Shown here: piece after piece, positions 12,685 to 21,753 of the stretch
How the letters are laid out: every line of letters starts with the position of its first letter
Position numbering within the stretch: the first letter of the stretch is position 1
Assembly: GCA_019693395.1 (NCBI GenBank)
Contig: JAAMXP010001738.1
Span: forward strand, 1-32,424
Source of the DNA: Ettlia oleoabundans
Taxonomy: Eukaryota; Chlorophyta; Chlorophyceae; Chlamydomonadales
Length of the DNA stretch: 32,424 nt
Direction of reading: 5' to 3'
Position numbers and translations under genes: made by a program
Notes under the pieces: generated by a model
Told to the model about the DNA's origin: nothing
What the model saw: the letters and a program-made list of their open reading frames with translations, nothing else
The model's database searches: none

Positions 12685-13061
12685 CACAGATTCTGTGCGG
12701 GACACCCTACAAGCGTGTCGCTGCCAAGCCGAGAAATGAGGGGGTGGGCTAGGGACCAATCACGAAGGCATGTGGCAGCGCGGAATACGAGCTCTCGCCA
12801 CACCCTCTAGGTGATGGCCTGCCTGTGGCGGTGATGGGATCACCAGCGGGGCAAATAGCTGGCCGACAGGCAGCTCCAGCTTTGTCTCGCACAGTTTGAG
12901 CATTTAAGAAAGGGGCAGAACATCATGCAGTACGCTGGTGGAACTAGGGCCCGTCCATGGTCCTGGGGGCCTCGTACTGCAAGAGCACATATACAGCAGC
13001 GAGCAGACACGCACAGGCAGTGCAGACAGGGGGCATGGCCGTCGCGGCGCGCTGAGACGCA
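12685..13061. promoter_or_regulatory. Shared head-to-head promoter region of MET1 and the Kish gene
   Basis: The 377 bases between the MET1 start codon (minus) and the Kish start codon (plus) hold both 5' UTRs and both promoters. No coding exon is apparent. A TATA-like CATATACAG sits about 75 bases before the Kish start; I cannot assign other elements. Confidence 0.6.
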
Positions 13062-13603
13062 ATGTCCGCCCTATTCAACTTCAGTTCTTTTGTCGTAGTG
13101 CTTCTGCTTACGATCTGCACGTGCACCTACATCAAGGGAAAAGGTGGGCACTGCTCATGACGCTCACGGCGGAAGGGTCGCCCTGCTGGACTCCTGTATT
13201 ACATACATTACACGCTCCATTCTGCCCTGTGCGTTGCTGTATGCAGCCCCGACCCTTTTCGACGAGCGCACGGGGTGAGTGCCCCGCACCTTTGGCCGCA
13301 ACGGCAGCGGCAGCAAACGCCTGGGTGGCCATGGCAGTCGCGCCTTGGTCAGTTGTATGAGCACATACTGACACGCAGCTTGATGCAGGCGCGCAACCGA
13401 GTGCAAGTATTGAGATTGACCCTCCCACACGTAGTTTTTTTTGTTGAGAATGACACCGACAAGCGTTGCTCCTGAACGTCGCGCCCGTTTTTTGTTGCAG
13501 GTTCCGGGGCCTGTTTTGGAAGTTTGCACGCGTGGGGGAGCGGCTAAGCCCCTGGGTGTCAGTGGCCTGCATGTTCATGGCCTTCTCAGTGGTCTTCTTG
13601 TGA
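13062..13603 (+). CDS. KSH1: Kish / TMEM167-like small membrane protein of the secretory pathway (70 aa, 3 exons)
   Basis: A conserved eukaryotic small protein of the early secretory pathway (yeast Ksh1, animal TMEM167/kish). Exons 13062-13143, 13247-13274 and 13501-13603 sum to 213 nt in frame, giving 70 residues against about 72 in relatives. Visible blocks: the N-terminus [10 protein letters not shown] followed by a hydrophobic segment ending ICTCTYIKG; the middle [29 protein letters not shown]; and a C-terminal hydrophobic segment (about 53-70). These match the family pattern of Ser-Ala-Xaa-Phe-Asn-Phe, TG(F/L)xGxFWK and RIGERxSP closely. All junctions are GT..AG. The gene is too fragmented to appear as one open reading frame. 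It is divergent from MET1. Confidence 0.93.
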
Positions 13604-13626
13604 TCCGCCAGCACCCCCGCCCGCCC

Positions 13627-13663
13627 AGCACATCACAGCACAGCACAGCACAGAACAGCACAA
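13627..13663. repeat. Short (CACAG)n microsatellite
   Basis: Imperfect CACAG/CAGCA pentamer repeats just after the Kish stop codon, probably in its 3' UTR. The 270 bases between the Kish stop and the next coding region hold this tract and otherwise nothing I can identify; I see no TGTAA poly(A) signal there. Confidence 0.7.
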
Positions 13664-13873
13664 CTCAGCGTCAGTCTCCCGAGAGCAGCACAAGTAAAGG
13701 ACCAGCCAGGCCACTTGACAAACTGACAGTCAGGTTCACAGGAATCGGAGCACAGCCCGGCAGCGAGCTAGTGCAGTTGCTGTGGCACAGCAGGTGGCCA
13801 GCCTTGTTGGCGCCAACGCATTTCGGAGTGCTGACTAGCAGGCTTTACACTGCAGCTGGCAGGCGCTCCACAC

Positions 13874-14554
13874 ATGAATGGCGTGCACGTAGCCGCAGCA
13901 GAAGCAGAGGTGGCAGTTGGGGCAGCCGATGGACGGCAGCAGGACATCGCGCCTGTCAAGGCAGCGGGACTCCCACCGCTGCCCAAGGGTAGGCAGGCTG
14001 CAGTTGCGGGAGGAACAGCGCAGGTAGCAGGCGGTTCACCCGATAGCAATGGGTCCGCTGGGGCAATGCATGCAGCTTTGGGCCCTGTTGAGCAGCCAGC
14101 TGTGCAACAGAGTAGTGTAAGCTTGCCGCGGCCAGCCAGCGCAGGGATCGACATGGACCAACCCTTCACCTTCACCTCCCCTCTCACCGCTGGGGCAGAG
14201 CTGCGGCGCAGCAAGGAGGCAGTAGTGGCAGCCACAAACAGCAGCAAGTCACAGCAGCAACCCATGGGCGCAGATGCTGCCGCGGCTGCTGCAGCGGCGG
14301 CGGCAATGTCGGAGGATGAGGGGGAGTTTGATGGCGGTTCCCAGCGGCCCAGTGGGGTGCTAGGCTCCAGCGGCTCATCTAGGGGCGACATCAGCCGCCT
14401 GCGTCGCAACGTGAGCTGGACTGATTTTGAGAACCAGGCGCCCCTGGCCCAGGTGGTGGAGTATGAGCCCTCAGAGCCGCACTCCCCACGCAGCGATGAC
14501 AGCTGGGATCCGCATCGCACATCCTCGGGAGGGTGCATCTGCTGCTTACAGTAG
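13874..14554 (+). CDS. Plant-like protein of unknown function with a C-terminal CaaX box (226 aa)
   Basis: Single-exon reading frame of 226 residues. Residues 1-140 are low complexity (Ala, Gly, Gln), with a polyalanine run near 135-147 and an acidic SEDEGEF segment after it. The C-terminal third is distinctive: ISRLRRNVSWTDFENQ, then LAQVVEYEPSE, a Ser/Asp-rich stretch, and the ending GGCICCLQ. This resembles a family of plant proteins I recall, in which V(S/Q)W-D precedes a VxE(Y/F)(E/Q)PSD motif and a Cys-containing C-terminus. The last four residues, CCLQ, fit a CaaX box, with Gln favouring farnesylation, and the neighbouring Cys could be palmitoylated. I therefore infer membrane attachment. 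Function is unknown. The start is the first Met after an in-frame stop; an upstream exon is possible. Confidence 0.8.
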   Translation: MNGVHVAAAEAEVAVGAADGRQQDIAPVKAAGLPPLPKGRQAAVAGGTAQVAGGSPDSNGSAGAMHAALGPVEQPAVQQSSVSLPRPASAGIDMDQPFTFTSPLTAGAELRRSKEAVVAATNSSKSQQQPMGADAAAAAAAAAAMSEDEGEFDGGSQRPSGVLGSSGSSRGDISRLRRNVSWTDFENQAPLAQVVEYEPSEPHSPRSDDSWDPHRTSSGGCICCLQ

Positions 14555-15011
14555 CATGACCTCAACCTGCAGCACCCCACTGGCAGCAAACTCATGCTTG
14601 TTCTCCCGCCTGCCAAACAGGCTGACCTGTCATCGCTGCAGTACCTTTCTGGCATGCTATGACTGCCTCTCTTCTACTTTGTTGCCTTCATTTGGTGCTG
14701 GTGCTACCTTTCACATTCAAGACGCCTGCCCAGCGCTGCCCACAACCCATTTTATTGGCAGCATGTGCTGCATGCAAATGCAATTTTGTTGCAATGCATG
14801 CTTACGCATCTTCTCTGTCCTCCACTCCCACCCACCCATCCCTCTCACACATCATGGCCACCACCACGCTCTGCCTCTTGTCCTTATGGAATCCCCAGCT
14901 TCCTTTTGCCAGTTCTGCGCGCTGGATTCCTTGAGTTCTCACACAATGGCATCAATGCCGTCACCCTACCTGTTTCAACAGCAATGCATCGTTGCCTTGC
15001 AAATCTACATG

Positions 15012-15016
15012 TGTAA
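15012..15016 (+). terminator. Poly(A) signal TGTAA
   Basis: TGTAA, the usual green-algal polyadenylation signal, lies 458 bases after the stop of the CaaX-box gene. It would give that gene a long 3' UTR (14555 to about 15030). I see no other gene in this UTR. Confidence 0.5.
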
Positions 15017-15239
15017 TGCTTGACACCAGCAAGGGAGGTGAACGATGACATCCACGTTGCAAGGATTCGCGTCGCCATGGCGCATGTCAGCTTTGGGTAT
15101 GGCACCTTCAGCCCAGCTCCCAGCTGTCCCCCTCCTACAACTGCTAATTTTATACCGCACCCCACGATCAGCTGCACAGCCTGCATTCTCATAGATAGCT
15201 TTTGAGTGCTGCGATGTTTGCAGCATATTGCAGGTACAT

Positions 15240-16200
15240 AGCTGTCATAACCTGTTACCATGCTTGCATGCACATTTTGAGAACGAAAGGCTCCGCACTG
15301 TTGCAGTCCATACTTTGGATGAGTGCAAGTGGCAGATGGTTGGTTGCGATATTCCCTTGACACAGCAATGCTAGAGTGAAAGCTGATGGGACAGTTTATT
15401 GCTCTGAAGTTTGCGCTCCGCTGTACTGTACTGCGTGCTTCTGAGTGCCGCCATCACCAGCTTAAATCACCTGCGAACGCTGCGCCACGTGCCATCAAGC
15501 AAGGTATGGCGCAACTGGGGATCTGACTAGTGCGTTTCAACGCGGCCTACTATCACGCGTTTCATGTTCTCTTACAGGATGGGGTGTATACCGCAGTTAG
15601 AGCGACTACTGCAGTCCACGGGCGGCGTCCTCCTGCTGGAAGTGGGCAGGGTGCATTGATGGCGGCGGGAGGCGGCGGGGAGGCGGCGGGAGGCGGCGGG
15701 GAGGCGACGGGGCCCTGCTGGCATGACAACCAACATTGCATGAGCGATCGCTTACACGCCTTGAGAAACCCTATTGCTGACTGCGTACCAGATCGCAGTT
15801 TTGCAAACCTGCAACCTTAAGTGCGGGCTTTGGCAGGGATCCCCGCTCCTTACGTATGAGCGCTGTTCCGCAAGGTTCCTGTCGGGATACACGAGCGCTT
15901 GTCAGATTCTGTTGTTGTTTCCGAGGCGATCCAGCGGCGATCAATGCTGCGGTGGGTGAGGAATGCGCACAGTGCTCCTGGAGCTCCACCGCCTGTTGCA
16001 TCGGGGTACTCAAGTTTGGAGCCTAACGCCAGCGGGTGCAAGTTTGGTGGACACATCGTGCGAAACCCGCCAGTAGGGCTTTTTTGGATACCAGTGTGTC
16101 GCCGCCGCTTCCCAGTTGCCCACAACTTGTTGTGGGCAGTGCATCGCCATGGCATCTTATGGGGTGCTGCCTGTGAACTTTTGCTGCCCTGTGGTGCAGA
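15240..16200. other. Unassigned stretch
   Basis: I find no recognisable gene here. Open frames are short and none carries a family motif. The only distinct structure is a 21-bp GC-rich tandem repeat at 15661-15708. Confidence 0.5.
15661..15708. repeat. 21-bp GC-rich tandem repeat
   Basis: GGCGGCGGGAGGCGGCGGGGA occurs twice head to tail (15661-15681, 15682-15702), followed by a degenerate partial copy. In one frame it would encode a Gly/Glu/Ala heptad repeat, but no supported gene covers it. G-runs are dense on the plus strand. Confidence 0.85.
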
Positions 16201-16211
16201 GGTCTTTTAGC

Positions 16212-16524
16212 ATGCAGAAGCTTCACTTGCTGCCACCTGGGGCAGCAAGTAAGGTGGGGGAGGTCACATTTGAGAGTGGGCAGCTTGTGTGCCTGCTTGT
16301 TCACAGCTGTTCAGGAGTGGTGGGTACTGGGATGTGGGTGTGGATGAGTTTGATGTGGCGGCTTTTATATTGTTTCATGCACTTGTGTTGAGGGGATTGG
16401 CTGAGTGGAATGGCAGTACGACAGTGAGCGTCCTGCAGCAGATTTGTGCGAGGTGGTTATCGTGCTTGCAACTGCAGTGGCCTGTGTGGCGCATCATCAT
16501 CCTGAGTGTGTTGCCTGGCACTGA
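16212..16524 (+). other. Possible coding remnant upstream of the U-box relic
   Basis: The DNA here is TG-rich and unlike its neighbours. The frame used by the downstream U-box reads through EFDVAAFILFHALVLRGLAE and a Trp-rich segment ending WRIIILSVLPG, which looks more protein-like than random sequence. I do not recognise a family. It may be the 5' part of the U-box pseudogene or a decayed mobile-element frame. Confidence 0.3.
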
Positions 16525-16555
16525 CCCCAAAACGAAACATAATGTTAACTTTCAG

Positions 16556-17135
16556 GCGAGCTTCTGTTTACCGCGTGGTGGTGCCAACTTCTGTATCTGC
16601 CTGCAGGCTGGTGCCAGCATCTACAGCACCCAACTGGGTGCTGACAACAACAACCGTGCCATTGCCATCCAGCCGCCATCCAGTCGCAGCGACAGCCTCC
16701 GCGCCGGCAGTAGGAGTGGCAGCAGCGCTCTCAGCACAGTAAATCTGCCAGCTGCTGAGCTGCTGGCAGAGGTACTGTGTTCCATCACCCAGGAGCCGAT
16801 TTGAGACCCAGTGGTGGCGGCAGATGGCAATACATACGAGCGCTTTGCCATCCAAGGTGGGTGGCCGGGCAGGCGGCGGTTTGGCATGCTCATCACCCGC
16901 AACCGCTCATGCACCCGTCAACAGGTGCTGCTTTCAATGACATCTAATCGTTGTGCCTTGCTTGCCGCTGCACGCCCTCACCGGTGCAGCCTGGATTGCA
17001 CGGCAGTCTGCAGCAGGCCGTACCCACAGCCCGCCCCTCACCAACCTGCCGCTGGACCACCCGCACCTCACCCCCAACCATATGATGTGTAGACTTACTG
17101 CCATGATACTCCGCGAGGCAGGTGATATTCTGTGA
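16556..17135 (+). pseudogene. U-box (E3 ubiquitin ligase-type) gene relic with an in-frame stop
   Basis: The U-box fold binds E2 enzymes in ubiquitination. Here the first half reads AAELLAEVLCSITQEPI, then TGA at 16802-16804, then DPVVAADGNTYERFAIQ, ending at a GT donor at 16857. Functional U-boxes normally read CPIT-x-EPM-(R/x)-DPVVAADGxTYER, so the TGA stands where Arg (CGA) is common and the Pro after the first Cys is Ser. The second half, LTNLPLDHPHLTPNH, appears at about 17040-17085. I could not join the halves in phase with a good splice pair. An in-frame stop, a lost Pro and the phase break together suggest a pseudogene. The alternative is an unusual intron that removes the TGA, but I see no suitable sites. 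Confidence 0.65.
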
Positions 17136-17695
17136 AGATGACAGGCGCCTAGGTGCTGAACAGTGAATGCCAGAGGCCAGTTGCGCTTCTAAATTCTGTC
17201 TTTTCACCAACATGTTCATTTATACTACCAGATTTCCAGCTTATCAATTTTAACAACCCAGTAGCGACTTAGCGTATTTAAATCAGTTTGATTCGATCCA
17301 TCCCTGCATTGCCTTATGTGTTCTGATCTGCTGTCAAATCCACTATTGTCCAGCAAGAGAAATGCAACTGTCCCTTGATGTAGAATGGCCTTAAACTAGT
17401 CTTACTTTAATGACAACCGTGAAGTACATGCAAGTAATGCATAGCATGGTATGCAGCTGGTGGAACCATAAAACCGGCACGCATGGAAAGGGAAAAAAAC
17501 TTGATGAGGGTGCAGTGCAGGCGTGCTCGTTGTAGGTGATGATCAGTGTTGGCAGCGAGTCAACTGCAACCCAGCTGGCGTCAGCAATGCACAGCAACAG
17601 AACCATAATGGCTTGCGGACTCGCCAGCTTCAAGTGTCGCGCAGTGTTTGAAATCAGAAGGGTAGGGAAGTGATGTGTTGGCCACCCAGGGAAGT
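17136..17695. other. Intergenic, 3' region of the PAP2-like gene
   Basis: AT-richer than the surroundings. I see no exon. It lies between the U-box relic and the stop codon of the minus-strand PAP2-like gene and probably contains that gene's 3' UTR, although no TTACA (minus-strand TGTAA) is evident. Confidence 0.5.
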
Positions 17696-19129
17696 TTAGA
17701 ACACGGGGAACAGCAGGCCCACTAGAACGCCAAGCACCAGCCCGGCGCACACCTACGGCAGAGCGAAGATGAACAGGCACACAAGCCTTAGTGCCATTGG
17801 CGACATCACCTCAATCAAGCGACCACATCGACATATATGCCTCCAAATTTTGGACGAAACCCCACACCGCCCCCACAACCAAGCAAGCAACACGAGAGCG
17901 CCGACCGACTACCAACCACTGCCAGCAGGACCCACCTGACGCGGCGTGTGCCCCAGCACTTCTTTCAGCTTGCGCTCGCTCATGGGGTGCCCCTCCAACA
18001 CCGCCTCAGCCACAACATTGAGCAGCTGAGCCTGCAGCCCCGCATGCCGCCTGATGCCCATGGCGTCGTACATCACTATCACGCTGCAGGGACAGAAGGG
18101 CAGGGTGGGGCTGGTGGGTACAGTTGTATCGCTGTGGGGCATGCACTGACACTGCCAGTGCCAGTGTGGGTGGGCATTTAGGCAGGAGCAGACATATACG
18201 GTACACGGAATGAATGTGACAACTCAGGATATGAGAGCAGTATTTTGAAGCCGCAGGCCATCCGACATGAGAGCAGGAGACCCAGAGGTTTGCTTCACAG
18301 TGCACGTGGCAATAGCGCCAAGTCAGGGCAGCAGGGCAAGGCTTGGCACAGCACAGCAGAGCATAGCCCTCACCCAGCAGGACCATGGCTGCTGACATCC
18401 AGATGCAACACACCTGAAGCAGACTGCCACGGCGAACAGCGGACTGCCCAGGCCCTGCTGCATTGCGATGGCGGTGGTGACGGAGCAGCAGAGGGAGGAG
18501 TGGGAGGAGGGCATGCCGCCAGAGTCGAAGAAAGCGCCAGCATCCCACACGCCCGTCTTGTACCGCTTTGTGAATATTTTTAAGAATTGCGCCAAGAACC
18601 AGCCGCAGAAGCCCACGCAGAAGACGTAGTTTGAGGTGAGGTCGGCCCACACGCCGCTGGCACCGCCGCCATGCAAGGGCCCTGCCGCTGCTGCTGCGTA
18701 CATCAGCAGGCTGCCAAGCTGCTGGCGAGCACCGCTGCTGCCGGTGCCATTGCTGCCTGCAAGGAGCCTGCAAATACGAGGGATACCGCAGGAAGAGGAA
18801 TGTTGTATTGCCTCGTGGCAGGGGGGAATGCTGCAGACGCGAAGGAATAAAGCCGCCGCTGGCAGGCGGTGGGGCAAAGCCTACCTGGTCAGAGCTTGTG
18901 CGGCCGCCGCCCGATGCTGCATAACTGCTGCTGCCGCTACTTGCAGCGTGCCAGCTAGCTGGTGCAACAAAGACGCCCCGGCCGGGCTGGCCAGCTGCCA
19001 GCAGTCGGCACTGCTGCTGCTGCACTCTGCGCGAAGTCGTCTTGTTCTAACTGCTGCGGGGATCTGCAATTTGTTGTGACTGCTGTGGCAAGGCCCCACA
19101 AACCAGGCTCGCTGAAGGAGGCACGCCAT
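17696..19129 (-). CDS. Divergent PAP2 family (DUF212) acid phosphatase/vanadium haloperoxidase-related membrane protein, probably plastid
   Basis: Exons 19129-18885, 18767-18414, 18083-17936 and 17752-17696 give 804 nt, 267 residues, in continuous phase. Residues 1-80 are Ala/Ser/Arg-rich with few acidic residues, as in a chloroplast transit peptide. The family core follows: NYVFCVGFCGWFLAQFLKIF (about 128-147, membrane segment), KTGVWDAGAFFDSGGMPSSHS (about 152-172, the PSSHS equivalent of the PAP2 PSGH motif), VIVMYDAMGIRRHAGLQAQL and GHTPRQ, ending in a hydrophobic helix AGLVLGVLVGLLFPVF. This matches bacterial YuiD-like and plant DUF212 proteins over their full length. The substrate is unknown; phosphatase activity is inferred from the family name only. 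It is divergent from the plastid membrane protein gene at 19351, 221 bp away. Confidence 0.9.
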
Positions 19130-19350
19130 GTTGTCAGAGTGGCTGCGGGAACGTTGATGAAGCTTTCAACTCCAGCAGAACGATCTCAGAGCTACAATCC
19201 TGCGCCGAAGCTTTGATGCTTTGCCAAAGCCATCCTGCTGTGCCCCATCCTGCTGGCTCGCTGGCAGAGCACGAGATTGGGATGGTCCAATTTTGTCCTC
19301 TCCCGGCCTACAAACTCATTGATCGCTTCATTTGCTTCAATCCGATCACC
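19130..19350. promoter_or_regulatory. Short head-to-head promoter between two plastid-protein genes
   Basis: Only 221 bases separate the two start codons of oppositely oriented genes. Both 5' UTRs and both core promoters must fit here. No exon is seen. Confidence 0.6.
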
Positions 19351-20199
19351 ATGCAGTCCACAGCTTGCGCTCTTGCTTCGGCGCCTTGCCGAGTGCAGCG
19401 GACCGCTCTAGCCAGCGCCAGCCGGCCCTTTATCACCCATCTGACGCAGCGTCGTAGGTTGATGCAGCTGGCGCGGGCCGAGGAGGACAGCAGCAGCGAG
19501 AAGGCCACTCAGCAGGTAGGTGCCCGCTTGTGCCGCTTCCCCCTCCATCCGCACCTCTCTTCCTCTCCCTGCCCTGCCTGCTTGCTTTAACTTTCGATAC
19601 CTGCAACCATATGCAGTCAGCGCCGCCGGCAGCCTCACAACAGCAGCAAGTCGAGGAGGAGGAGCCTGTGTGGGTGAGGCGGGAGCGGGAGCGGCAGCTA
19701 CAGAAGGAGGAAGGCGGCCGTGACCTGCCCTTTGGCGCGTACCTCCTATTCTCATCCTTCACAGCCATTGCAGCGGTGAGCACCTGAGAACACCTCAAGG
19801 TTCCCTTGAATTCCAGCACTCGATGTTTGAAAGCAAGGGTGGCCGCCTGGCTATCCAGCTGTCTGGCATGCAAAGCAATGCCTCATACGTGCGTTGGGTG
19901 GTGCATGCGTTGGGCAAGGGCTCCTGGCATACATATTATGCCGCCATCTGCATGTCCCACCACACCCTGTAGTAGCCTCACCGACCGCCCATCCTGGTTT
20001 GCTGCAGGTGGGCTCCATCTTTGAGTACGCCAACCAGCGCCCTGTGTTTGATGTGATCCCACCCGATTCGCCGCTCTACACCCCCATCCTCGGCTTCTTC
20101 GCCATCACCGGCTTTCCCACCGCCGCCTTCCTATTCTACAAGGCGGTGCAGAGTGCCAACAAGGAGGCGGAGCGCATGGACAAGCTGGACGGGTACTGA
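19351..20199 (+). CDS. Small plastid inner-membrane-type protein with two helices (171 aa)
   Basis: Exons 19351-19515, 19617-19775 and 20008-20199, all phase 0, encode 171 residues. Residues 1-45 are rich in Ala, Arg, Ser and Thr (transit-peptide-like). After a Gln/Glu-rich linker comes PFGAYLLFSSFTAIAAVGSIF (first membrane helix, about 92-113), then EYANQRPVFDVIPPDSPLY, a second hydrophobic segment ILGFFAITGFPTAAFLFYKAV (about 132-153), and a charged tail ending MDKLDGY. This pattern (GSIFEY, PDSPxYxPILGFF, TGxPTxxFLFYK, Asp-Gly-Tyr end) matches, from memory, Arabidopsis At1g42960-like chloroplast envelope proteins. The molecular role is unknown. The start is the only good Met before the transit region. 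Confidence 0.87.
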
Positions 20200-20781
20200 G
20201 ACCTGAGGTTGCGTCTGGATCAGCGGCTGGCCGCAATGATCAAAGCTGAAGCCGCGGCTGTGGTAGCACGTGCTACAGCACGCTGGTGGTATGAAATGGC
20301 TAATTTGATGAGCACAGAGATAATTTGAGGGCAGAAAGCGCAAGCATGTGTCCAGCTAGCGACATCCACCCAGCAGGAAATGAACCCGCATCCAAGCAAA
20401 CTCGGATTTTGTTGGACCCTCCCTCAACTAAGTATCGTATGGTTCATTGCAACAGCGGCTTTACAACCGACAGCAGTGTACAATAGAGGTGCTTGGGCAC
20501 CGCACTTGCTCAGTGCAAACAAGGAATGACACCGCCAGGCAGGGCGAGGCGGGGGTGCACAATAGGCGCTACGTGCATCTTAAGTGGCCGTGCAGAAAGA
20601 TTGGCACCAGTTGTGAAGGGTAGGGTTCATTCTTGTGGAGTTTAATGACGATTCAAAAAATGATACAATGTTGCGGTCCATCATGGACTGGGTCAAGCCT
20701 TGTGGCCACCGCACTGCTGGTGCCAATCTGGCGAAGGCAAAGCTCGTGGATCAGCAGCTGATAGCGGCTTTTGCCAAGCTG
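20200..20781. other. Convergent intergenic region (two 3' UTRs)
   Basis: Lies between the stop of the plus-strand plastid gene and the stop of the minus-strand gene at 20782. It contains TTACA at 20461-20465 (TGTAA on the minus strand), about 320 bases after that stop. Nothing else is recognised. Confidence 0.5.
20461..20465 (-). terminator. Poly(A) signal TGTAA (minus strand)
   Basis: Reads TGTAA on the minus strand, about 320 bases downstream of the stop codon at 20782, and would serve the Gln/Ala-rich protein gene. Confidence 0.5.
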
Positions 20782-21753
20782 CTACAGCGGCGACGGCTGG
20801 GGTTTCAGCTGCGGAGAATTGCTGCCCACACGCTGCCGCTTGGTCTGCGGCTGCATGCTGTCTGGCCTGCTCTCCTCACCCTCACTCTCCCTCTTCGCCC
20901 CAGGCTCTGCGAAGCTATGCTGCGCCTGGGCTGCCCCTAGCCCGTCCTCATGTTGCTCCTGACTGCCGCTACCACTGCCGCTGCCACTGGCAGGCTGCAC
21001 TGGAGCCTCCTCCCCCTGCTGCTGCCCGGGGCTATTTGGCGGTGCCCCTGCAGGTTTCGCGGCTGGCGCTGCCTCTGCAGGTGCCACGGCAGCACCCGCA
21101 TGAAACTCCTGCTCAGCCACCTGTGCCAGGTCAGCCAAATCACTCTTCTGCTTGGCCAGCAGGCCACCACCAGCATTGCCTGCTACCGCAGCCGCCATTG
21201 CCGCCGTCGTGGCCTCCCCACCCAATGGGCAGGCAGGGTAGTGGCTGCTGACGTTTGACGTCAGTCTAACCAACGGCGGCTGCGGCTGCTGCTGCTGACC
21301 CTGCTCGGCATCGCGGCAGACGGCCATGAGTGCCGCGGCCCGAGGGCTGCTGAGAGGGCTGCCCGCCCCAGCTGGAGCTAAGCCAGCCGTCACTGCCGCG
21401 TTAGTGCCGAGTGCTGCCATGTTGGCACTCACTTCCGAGGCCCAATGCATGAGGCTGGGTGGAAGATGCTCCGTGCCGCTGCCCGCCTTGGCTATCCAGC
21501 TGCCGCCGCTATTATTCAGCGGAGCATGCTGCTGCTGCGGTTGAGGCTGCCCGCCCAGGGACCAGTGCTGAGGTGCAGCGCCAAACATCGGGGGCGGCAG
21601 CTTGGGCGACGAATGGTGGCCGGAGCCGCGGCGCTGCCCCGCGCGACCGGTGCTGCGGGTGGCCCCACCGGCTGGCACCGAGGGCTGCTGCTGCTGCTGT
21701 TGTTGCTGCTGGAACAGGGCAATTGGGCTCCACAGATGTGAGTCAGCAGCCAT
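20782..21753 (-). CDS. Disordered Gln/Ala/Pro-rich protein of unknown function (323 aa)
   Basis: Long single reading frame. I chose the start at 21753 because CCCAGCCATGGCT is a strong algal initiation context; an in-frame Met 30 codons earlier is also possible. Near the N-terminus is a run of nine Gln (about 15-23). Most of the rest is Ala, Gly, Gln, Pro and Ser. The more ordered-looking parts are HWASEVSANMAALGTN (mid-protein) and LLAKQKSDLADLAQVAEQE (possible amphipathic helix). The C-terminus has (GS)n, then SEGEESRPDSMQPQTKRQRV, whose KRQRV resembles a nuclear signal. It may be a transcription-associated or nuclear scaffold protein, but no domain is recognised. Confidence 0.65.
   Translation of the reverse strand: MAADSHLWSPIALFQQQQQQQQQPSVPAGGATRSTGRAGQRRGSGHHSSPKLPPPMFGAAPQHWSLGGQPQPQQQHAPLNNSGGSWIAKAGSGTEHLPPSLMHWASEVSANMAALGTNAAVTAGLAPAGAGSPLSSPRAAALMAVCRDAEQGQQQQPQPPLVRLTSNVSSHYPACPLGGEATTAAMAAAVAGNAGGGLLAKQKSDLADLAQVAEQEFHAGAAVAPAEAAPAAKPAGAPPNSPGQQQGEEAPVQPASGSGSGSGSQEQHEDGLGAAQAQHSFAEPGAKRESEGEESRPDSMQPQTKRQRVGSNSPQLKPQPSPL

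Noticed and set aside
16802..16804. TGA in the U-box as a selenocysteine codon
   Set aside because: U-box proteins have no known Sec position here, the usual residue is Arg, and I see no SECIS-like hairpin signal; a nonsense mutation is simpler.
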